From: JBEKZQ01 sp049509675
GTDB taxonomy: Bacteria > Planctomycetota > Planctomycetia > Pirellulales > Thermoguttaceae
NCBI GenBank assembly: GCA_049509675.1
Contig: JBEKZQ010000265.1
Location: forward strand, 1-8,859
DNA length: 8,859 nt
Direction: 5' to 3'
Shown here: positions 4,941-8,859 of the stretch, piece after piece
Position numbering within the stretch: the first letter of the stretch is position 1
How the letters are laid out: the number at the start of each line of letters is the position of its first letter
The notes under the pieces: model-generated
The model's database searches: none
The model's input: only the letters and a program-made list of their open reading frames with translations
What the model was told of the DNA's origin: nothing
Made by a program: the position numbers and the translations under genes

Positions 4941-6122
4941 CTACTGCACTTCTTCCAATCGCACCGGCCGATGCTCCCGGGCCGAAACCAGCGCCGCCTC
5001 CAAAACGCGCTGGGTCTGATAGGCGTCGTTGAAGTCGGGAATGGGGAGCGTCGGTTCCTCGCCGGCCAAAACCTTCAGAATGTCGTAGGCCTGGTTGGTG
5101 AAGCCGTGCTCGTAGCCGATGATGTGGGCGTCGGGCCACCAGTTGGCCACATAGGGATGGTCGGCGCCATGCGTACACATGATCGTGTTCCAACCCTGCA
5201 CCGCCCGGGGCAACGTGGCATCGTAGTATTGAAGCTCGTTCATGCGCTCGAAGTCGAATTTCACGGACCCCTTGGTGCCGTTGATCTCGAACGTGTTGCG
5301 GTTCTGGTTGCCGGTTGCCTGCCGGGCGGCCTCGAAGCTGGCGACCGCCCCGCCGGAGAACCGGGCCAGGAACAGGACCGTGTCGTCGACCGTCACGGGC
5401 CGCTTGCCACCGGCCCCGGCGCGGCCCGCGGCAATGCCGCCCGCCGATACGCCGGTCGGCAGTGTCCGCTCCTTGATAAACGTCTCGGCAATGGCCCCGG
5501 CAACCTCGGTGATCTCCTCTCCGGTGACAAAGCGGGTCATGTCGATGATGTGGGCGTTCAGGTCGCCATGTGCCCCGGAACCGGCCAGCGTCTTATCGAA
5601 TCGCCACAAAAGCGGCACGCTGTCGTCGGCCCAATCCTGCAGATAGGCCGCCCGCACGTGCCGGACCTGACCCAACTTGCCCGAGCGGACCAATCGGTGG
5701 GCCAGGCCAACGGCCGGGCAGCGGCGGTAGTTGAACCAGACGAACGTCTTGACCTTGGCCTGCTGGGCCGCCGCCACCATTTCCCGGGCGTCGGCCAGAG
5801 AGCCGGCGATCGGCTTCTCGCAGGAGCACGGCTTGCCGGCGGCGATAGCGGCCTTGGCCACCGGTGCATGCATGTAATTCGGCGTTACCACGTCGACCAG
5901 CCCGATTTCGGGCGAGCGGACCACCTGCTCCCAGTCGGTCGAGGCGTGTTGCCAACCCCAGTTGTCGGCGAAGAGTTGCGGCTTCTCCTCGGGCTGACCG
6001 AAGACCGTGTGCATCACCGGGGTCAACGGCGGTTTGAAGAACCGGGCCACCTGGCCCCAGGCGTTGGAATGCGATCGCCCCATAAAGCCTTGTCCGATCA
6101 AGGCGACGTTGATTTTTGCCAT
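4941..6122 (-). CDS. Gfo/Idh/MocA family NAD(P)-dependent oxidoreductase
   Basis: The 393-aa product has a complete N-terminal Rossmann fold: MAKINVALIG, then the dinucleotide loop GQGFMG (residues 10-15), DVVTPNYMHAP (77-87), and the family signature CEKPIAG (101-107) with Lys103 as the likely catalytic lysine. The C-terminal alpha/beta domain has GDLNAHIIDM (186-195), where Asp187 and His191 match the family's D-x-x-x-H pair. Members oxidise or reduce sugars, inositols or related polyols; the substrate cannot be assigned. No export signal is seen, so it is probably cytosolic. The start at 6122 is preferred over an in-frame ATG at 6380: a GAGGGGAG site lies 7 nt upstream, the Rossmann strand begins immediately, and a promoter at 6190-6218 would lie inside the longer version. 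It is divergent from the thiS/thiG operon. Confidence 0.95.
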   Translation of the reverse strand: MAKINVALIGQGFMGRSHSNAWGQVARFFKPPLTPVMHTVFGQPEEKPQLFADNWGWQHASTDWEQVVRSPEIGLVDVVTPNYMHAPVAKAAIAAGKPCSCEKPIAGSLADAREMVAAAQQAKVKTFVWFNYRRCPAVGLAHRLVRSGKLGQVRHVRAAYLQDWADDSVPLLWRFDKTLAGSGAHGDLNAHIIDMTRFVTGEEITEVAGAIAETFIKERTLPTGVSAGGIAAGRAGAGGKRPVTVDDTVLFLARFSGGAVASFEAARQATGNQNRNTFEINGTKGSVKFDFERMNELQYYDATLPRAVQGWNTIMCTHGADHPYVANWWPDAHIIGYEHGFTNQAYDILKVLAGEEPTLPIPDFNDAYQTQRVLEAALVSAREHRPVRLEEVQ

Positions 6123-6129
6123 GGCTGGA

Positions 6130-6137
6130 CTCCCCTC
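6130..6137 (-). promoter_or_regulatory. Ribosome binding site of the Gfo/Idh/MocA gene
   Basis: On the minus strand GAGGGGAG stands 7 nt before ATG 6122-6120. It fixes the start codon and excludes the upstream in-frame extension. Confidence 0.8.
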
Positions 6138-6189
6138 GGAAAGCGTGTCGGAATCGAAAGCGTAGCAGAGTTGCACCCTATGGATGGCG

Positions 6190-6218
6190 TTTATAGATCC
6201 GCCGCCCGCGCTTTGCAA
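6190..6218 (-). promoter_or_regulatory. Sigma70-type promoter of the Gfo/Idh/MocA gene
   Basis: On the minus strand TTGCAA (plus 6213-6218, 4 of 6 consensus) and TATAAA (6190-6195, 5 of 6) are 17 nt apart. Transcription would start near 6183, giving a leader of about 60 nt. This is the best promoter seen in the window. Confidence 0.6.
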
Positions 6219-6285
6219 GGGGGGGCGAAAACGCTTCCGCTCCACCCTGGTGTTTTCCGGCAAGAGCGGGTACATTACAGCATGG

Positions 6286-6309
6286 GGGCCGGAGGCGTTG
6301 CTCCGGCCC
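6286..6309. repeat. GGGCCGGAG hairpin in the divergent promoter region
   Basis: GGGCCGGAG (6286-6294) pairs perfectly with CTCCGGCCC (6301-6309) over a 6-nt loop, with the shared core TTGCT of the hairpin at 3192-3211. It lies 50 bp upstream of the start of the first gene of the thiS/thiG operon, so it may sit in the 5' leader of that transcript or upstream of its promoter. Confidence 0.6.
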
Positions 6310-6344
6310 TGTTGACCGCGGAACCTGGCGACGTGTTGCAGTAC

Positions 6345-6349
6345 AGGAG
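6345..6349 (+). promoter_or_regulatory. Ribosome binding site of the first gene of the thi operon
   Basis: AGGAG stands 9 nt before ATG 6359. It supports this start for the small exported protein. Confidence 0.7.
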
Positions 6350-6358
6350 TTCTTATCC

Positions 6359-6898
6359 ATGTCTTGCGAAAAGAAAACACGAATCTTGGCTTGGGTGGGA
6401 TTGGCTCTGGTGGGCGGACTGATCCTGGGCGGCTTCTGGCCCCATACCCCGTTGCACGCCTCCGCCACCGACCGTTACGACACGTTCGCCATCGCCACGG
6501 GGGCCTTGGACGACAACATCGAGGCCATCTACTTCCTCGATTTCCTGACCGGCGATCTGCGGGCCGCGGCCGTTTCCAGGCAACTTGGCAAGTTCCACGC
6601 CTTTTACACCCGCAACATCCTCGAGGACCTGCAAGTCGATCCGGCCAAGAATCCGCGCTACCTGATGGTCACCGGCTACACCGACGTGATCCGCACCGGT
6701 GGCGGGCGCATCGCCCCGAGCAAGTGCATGCTGTACGTGGCGGAAATCACCACCGGCAAGGTGGCGGCCTACTTCGTCCCCTGGTCCAGCTCCGCCCATT
6801 TGACCGGCACTCCCATCCGCGGGGAAATCCTGCTGGCCGACGTGGCCCGATTCCGCGGCGGCGCTGCTCCCCCGGCCGGCGCCGCCAAGTTGAAGTGA
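6359..6898 (+). CDS. Conserved-looking exported or membrane-anchored hypothetical protein, coupled to thiS
   Basis: The 179-aa product has basic residues (CEKKTR), a hydrophobic stretch at about residues 10-26, then HTPLHASA followed by TDRYDTF. That is a plausible signal peptide with cleavage near residue 36, or a membrane anchor. The mature part has short strands such as DTFAIATGAL, IYFLDFLTGDLRA, RYLMVTGY and CMLYVAEITTGKVAAY; paired phrases ending in x-TGDL/x-TGKV suggest repeated beta blades, as in a fragment of a propeller. I do not recognise a named domain, and I recall similar sequences only from planctomycetes. Its TGA shares its last base with the thiS ATG (TGATG, 6896-6900), so the two are very likely co-translated, though why an exported protein should travel with thiamine genes is unclear. 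No TPP riboswitch was seen upstream. Confidence 0.85.
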   Translation: MSCEKKTRILAWVGLALVGGLILGGFWPHTPLHASATDRYDTFAIATGALDDNIEAIYFLDFLTGDLRAAAVSRQLGKFHAFYTRNILEDLQVDPAKNPRYLMVTGYTDVIRTGGGRIAPSKCMLYVAEITTGKVAAYFVPWSSSAHLTGTPIRGEILLADVARFRGGAAPPAGAAKLK

Positions 6899-7101
6899 TG
6901 ATGGAAATCCTCGTCAACGGTCAAGCCCGCTCGGTGGCCGCAGAAACCACCGTGGCGGGGCTGTTGGCCGAATTGGGCTTGAGCGACAAGCCGCTGGCCG
7001 TGGAAGTGAACCGCGAACTGGTGCCCCGCGCACGCCACGCGACACAGCCCCTGGCGGCCGGCGACCGCTTGGAAATCGTTACCCTGGTCGGAGGAGGTTA
7101 G
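6898..7101 (+). CDS. thiS: ThiS, thiamine biosynthesis sulfur-carrier protein
   Basis: The 67-aa product is a ubiquitin-like sulfur carrier: MEILVNGQ forms the first strand, TVAGLLAELGL the helix, LAVEVNRELVPR the middle strands, LAAGDRLEIVTLVGGG the last strand and the flexible C-terminal Gly-Gly. In the pathway the terminal glycine is adenylated by ThiF, converted to a thiocarboxylate, and gives its sulfur to ThiG for thiazole formation. Length is normal. Two ATGs in a row (6898, 6901) are possible starts; the first overlaps the stop of the upstream gene and no good Shine-Dalgarno is seen, so initiation probably depends on translational coupling. thiG begins 4 nt after the stop codon. Confidence 0.94.
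   Translation: MMEILVNGQARSVAAETTVAGLLAELGLSDKPLAVEVNRELVPRARHATQPLAAGDRLEIVTLVGGG
7091..7097 (+). promoter_or_regulatory. Ribosome binding site of thiG inside the end of thiS
   Basis: GAGGAGG lies in the last codons of thiS (it encodes part of the Gly tail), 8 nt before GTG 7106. It decides the GTG start of thiG. Confidence 0.8.
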
Positions 7102-7105
7102 CATC

Positions 7106-7939
7106 GTGTCTGTGGATCTGGCCCGCCAGCAGCGACCCTTGCGGATCGGCACGCACGAGTTTTCCAGCCGGCTGATCGTGGGCACCGGCAAGTATGCCGA
7201 TTACCAGTTGATGTGCGAGGCCCTGGCCGTCTCGGGCACGGAGTGCATTACCGTGGCCGTGCGGCGCGAGCGATTGATCGACGCGGCGGGCAAGAACCTG
7301 CTGGATTTCATCGACACGCGCCGCTACACGATCCTGCCCAATACGGCCGGCTGTTTCACCGCCGAGGATGCGGTCCGCGTCGCCCGCTTGGGTCGCGAGA
7401 TCCTCCGGCAGCTTGCCAACCCGGGCGCCGACTGGGTGAAATTGGAAGTGCTGGGCGACACGAAGACCTTGCTGCCCGATCCGATCGCCACGCTCCAGGC
7501 CACCGAGCAATTGGTGGCCGACGGCTTTCAGGTGTTGGTCTACACCAGCGACGACCCGGTGGTGGCCCGGCGCTTGAAGGTCGCCGGGGCCGCCAGCGTC
7601 ATGCCCGCCGGCAGTCCCATCGGCTCCGGGCAGGGCGTGCTGAACCCCAATGCGATCCGCATTTGCCTGGAGTATCTCAAGGACGGCGATCCAGACTACC
7701 CGGTGATCGTCGATGCGGGCGTGGGCACGGCCAGCGACGTGACCGCGGCCATGGAACTGGGCGTCGATGGCGTGCTGTTGAACACGGGCATCGCCCACGC
7801 CAAGGACCCGCTCGGCATGGCCCGGGCCATGCGCTTGGCGGTCGAGGCCGGGCGGCTGGCATACAGGTCCGGCCGCATTCCCCGCAAGCTGTACGCTACG
7901 GCCAGCAGTCCCCTGGAGGGCGTGCTGGGGCGGAGTTAG
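7106..7939 (+). CDS. thiG: ThiG, thiazole synthase
   Basis: The 277-aa product matches ThiG along its full length. It condenses deoxyxylulose 5-phosphate, dehydroglycine and the ThiS thiocarboxylate into the thiazole phosphate half of thiamine, in the cytosol. Visible motifs are SRLIVGTGKY (21-30), ITVAVRR (48-54), ILPNTAGC (76-83), DWVKLEVLGD with the Schiff-base Lys at residue 112, MPAGSPIGSGQG, and DAGVGTASDVTAAMELGVDGVLLNTGIAHA near the phosphate site of the TIM barrel. All key residues appear intact. The start is GTG at 7106 with a strong Shine-Dalgarno in the end of thiS. It directly follows thiS; thiF, thiO/thiH and thiE must lie elsewhere. The TAG stop (7937-7939) falls inside the first unit of a heptamer tandem repeat. 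Confidence 0.98.
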   Translation: MSVDLARQQRPLRIGTHEFSSRLIVGTGKYADYQLMCEALAVSGTECITVAVRRERLIDAAGKNLLDFIDTRRYTILPNTAGCFTAEDAVRVARLGREILRQLANPGADWVKLEVLGDTKTLLPDPIATLQATEQLVADGFQVLVYTSDDPVVARRLKVAGAASVMPAGSPIGSGQGVLNPNAIRICLEYLKDGDPDYPVIVDAGVGTASDVTAAMELGVDGVLLNTGIAHAKDPLGMARAMRLAVEAGRLAYRSGRIPRKLYATASSPLEGVLGRS

Positions 7940-7968
7940 AAGTTAGAAGTTAGAAGTTAGAAGTTAGA
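7934..7968. repeat. Five perfect AGTTAGA heptamers at the 3' end of thiG
   Basis: AGTTAGA occurs five times in a row without variation (7934, 7941, 7948, 7955, 7962). The first unit encodes the last Ser and the TAG stop of thiG. Because each unit begins AGT-TAG in that frame, changes in copy number downstream cannot alter the protein. The 7-bp period is the same as in the CGTGGGG array at 3404-3473, though the unit is different. Confidence 0.93.
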
Positions 7969-8055
7969 TGAAACACGGACGCGCCCCCAACGGCCGTTTC
8001 AAGTTCCCTATTCACCCCAGCCTCGCAGATCGCCGCGCCCGGTGACATAAAACGG

Positions 8056-8084
8056 TTGAATCTTCTGCGAGAAAGTGTTAGGCT
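8056..8084 (+). promoter_or_regulatory. Possible sigma70-type promoter for the secreted hypothetical gene
   Basis: TTGAAT (8056-8061) and TAGGCT (8079-8084) are 17 nt apart, and transcription would start near 8091, about 50 nt before the ATG. The -10 box is poor. The rest of 7969-8142 shows nothing else. Confidence 0.3.
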
Positions 8085-8128
8085 TACTGGTCGAGGGCAT
8101 CCGATCACGGAATAATAGGAACAGAAAC

Positions 8129-8135
8129 AGGAGGT
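8129..8135 (+). promoter_or_regulatory. Ribosome binding site of the secreted hypothetical gene
   Basis: AGGAGGT, a near-perfect Shine-Dalgarno, stands 7 nt before ATG 8143 and supports this start. Confidence 0.8.
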
Positions 8136-8142
8136 CCTTGTC

Positions 8143-8847
8143 ATGTCGATTTTTTGGGTAGCCGTTCTGGCTTTGTCTGGCTCTCCCAGTGAGGGGCAAT
8201 CGTCGTACGATGCGTACCTGCATTCGGCAGGGTCTGGCGCGGCCGTCGTGCAAGAACCGTTGCCGCAACAATTGCTGCCGCCGCGGACCGGTCACGAACT
8301 GGAGGTGGCAGTCCATGCCGCCTTGCGGCATTGGGCCCGGCCCAACGATCGCGAGGCGGCGGCCGCGGCCCGGGAGTTCATTGTCCTGTACAAGGAGTTG
8401 CAGGGCGACATCCGGCTGACCAAGTCGCAGCGCGAGGAGTTGCGACTGAAGGTCCGCAGCCGGCTGGTCCTTCTGTCGCAGCAGATTTCCAAGCGCATCG
8501 CCCGCGAAACGCACGTGGCCCAGGACGCGCCGAAGTCGGTCAAGATCGGCGCCCAGGACATGATTTTGGGCCAGATGGGTCAGCCCGCCGGCGGCGGCAT
8601 GCAGGGGTTCGGCGGCGGAGGCGGCGCGCAAGGCTTCGGCGGCGGCAATAATGCCAACGACGACAACGGGCAGCAACTCGTCGACTTGATCCAGACCACC
8701 ATCGCCCCGCAAACCTGGGACGTCAACGGCGGCCCGGGCTCGATCTTTTATTGGCAGCAACAGCACGCAATCGTGGTGCGGGCCTCGGAAGATGTCCACG
8801 AGGAAATCAGCGGACTGATCGATCAACTGAATCGGGCCGGGAATTAA
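8143..8847 (+). CDS. Secreted or membrane-associated hypothetical protein with Gly-rich linker
   Basis: The 234-aa product begins with a short hydrophobic stretch (MSIFWVAVLALSG) that could be a weak signal peptide, although it lacks basic residues at the N-terminus. A helical, charged region (about 50-125) with many Arg, Glu and Gln follows, then a glycine-rich linker (149-169, with MQGFGGGG and AQGFGGGN), then a compact C-terminal domain (177-231). That domain has LVDLIQTTIAPQTWDVNGGPGSI, a hydrophobic AIVVRAS strand and a closing VHEEISGLIDQL helix. From memory, this IAP-x-x-W...VHE-x-I module recurs in planctomycete secreted proteins and resembles the small mixed alpha/beta domains at the front of secretin-like proteins; the link is tentative. 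No catalytic motif is visible. It has its own Shine-Dalgarno site and is probably separate from the thiG transcript. Confidence 0.82.
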   Translation: MSIFWVAVLALSGSPSEGQSSYDAYLHSAGSGAAVVQEPLPQQLLPPRTGHELEVAVHAALRHWARPNDREAAAAAREFIVLYKELQGDIRLTKSQREELRLKVRSRLVLLSQQISKRIARETHVAQDAPKSVKIGAQDMILGQMGQPAGGGMQGFGGGGGAQGFGGGNNANDDNGQQLVDLIQTTIAPQTWDVNGGPGSIFYWQQQHAIVVRASEDVHEEISGLIDQLNRAGN

Positions 8848-8859
8848 GTCGAGGGTCGA

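Noticed and set aside
6123..6358. TPP riboswitch in front of the thiS/thiG operon
   Set aside because: No CTGAGA core or ACCTGAT-type stretch of the THI element was found on the plus strand.
6123..6380. N-terminal extension of the oxidoreductase to ATG 6380
   Set aside because: The added residues have no family match, contain the promoter, and the internal ATG at 6122 has a strong Shine-Dalgarno and directly starts the Rossmann strand.
4971..6422. Long plus-strand open frame of 483 codons opposite the oxidoreductase
   Set aside because: It is the mirror of a clear Gfo/Idh/MocA gene in GC-rich DNA, shows no family resemblance and has the Arg/Gly/Val-rich composition of a shadow frame.
6364..7101. 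A single 245-codon frame ending with ThiS, as a possible fusion
   Set aside because: Its first 176 or so codons are an out-of-frame reading of the exported protein gene (Arg/His/Pro-rich). The real thiS begins at the ATG overlapping that gene's stop codon.
7934..7968. CRISPR-like array
   Set aside because: The units are 7 bp with no spacers, so this is a simple tandem repeat.

Overview
The window looks like chromosomal DNA of a planctomycete, probably of the Pirellulales type. The evidence is high GC, short secreted hypothetical proteins, a coiled-coil protein and a C-terminal domain of kinds I associate with that group, and intergenic regions full of palindromic and heptameric repeats. The assignment is inferred from style; there is no rRNA or other marker gene. 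No transposase, integrase, CRISPR array, tRNA or rRNA was seen.

Layout. At 1-167 (+) is the 3' end of a gene whose product ends like a thioesterase domain of a polyketide or non-ribosomal peptide synthase. After 285 bp holding one copy of a palindromic repeat comes a GH3-family acyl-acid amido synthetase (453-2138, +). It meets tail to tail, with a 59-bp coding overlap, a membrane-anchored alpha/beta hydrolase (2080-3105, -). A 584-bp non-coding stretch (3106-3689) holds a small hairpin, a heptamer array, a second copy of the first repeat and a 121-bp nested palindrome. Next are a coiled-coil protein with a TTG start (3690-4616, -), a palindrome-rich gap, and a Gfo/Idh/MocA oxidoreductase (4941-6122, -) with a good promoter and Shine-Dalgarno site.

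Divergent from the oxidoreductase is a compact plus-strand operon: a short exported or membrane-anchored hypothetical protein (6359-6898), thiS (6898-7101) and thiG (7106-7939). Stop and start overlap at the first junction and are 4 nt apart at the second. ThiS (sulfur carrier) and ThiG (thiazole synthase) together make the thiazole half of thiamine; thiF, thiO/thiH and thiE are not in the window. The thiG stop codon lies in the first unit of a five-copy 7-bp tandem repeat. Last comes a hypothetical secreted protein (8143-8847, +) with a glycine-rich linker and a C-terminal domain often seen in planctomycete proteins.

The most interesting points are: (a) the GH3 enzyme beside a PKS/NRPS-type thioesterase and facing a hydrolase, which could be an acyl-amino-acid conjugation locus; (b) at least five different palindromic or heptameric repeat types packed between the genes; and (c) two matching Cys-Pro-His sites in the coiled-coil protein, also similar at the DNA level.
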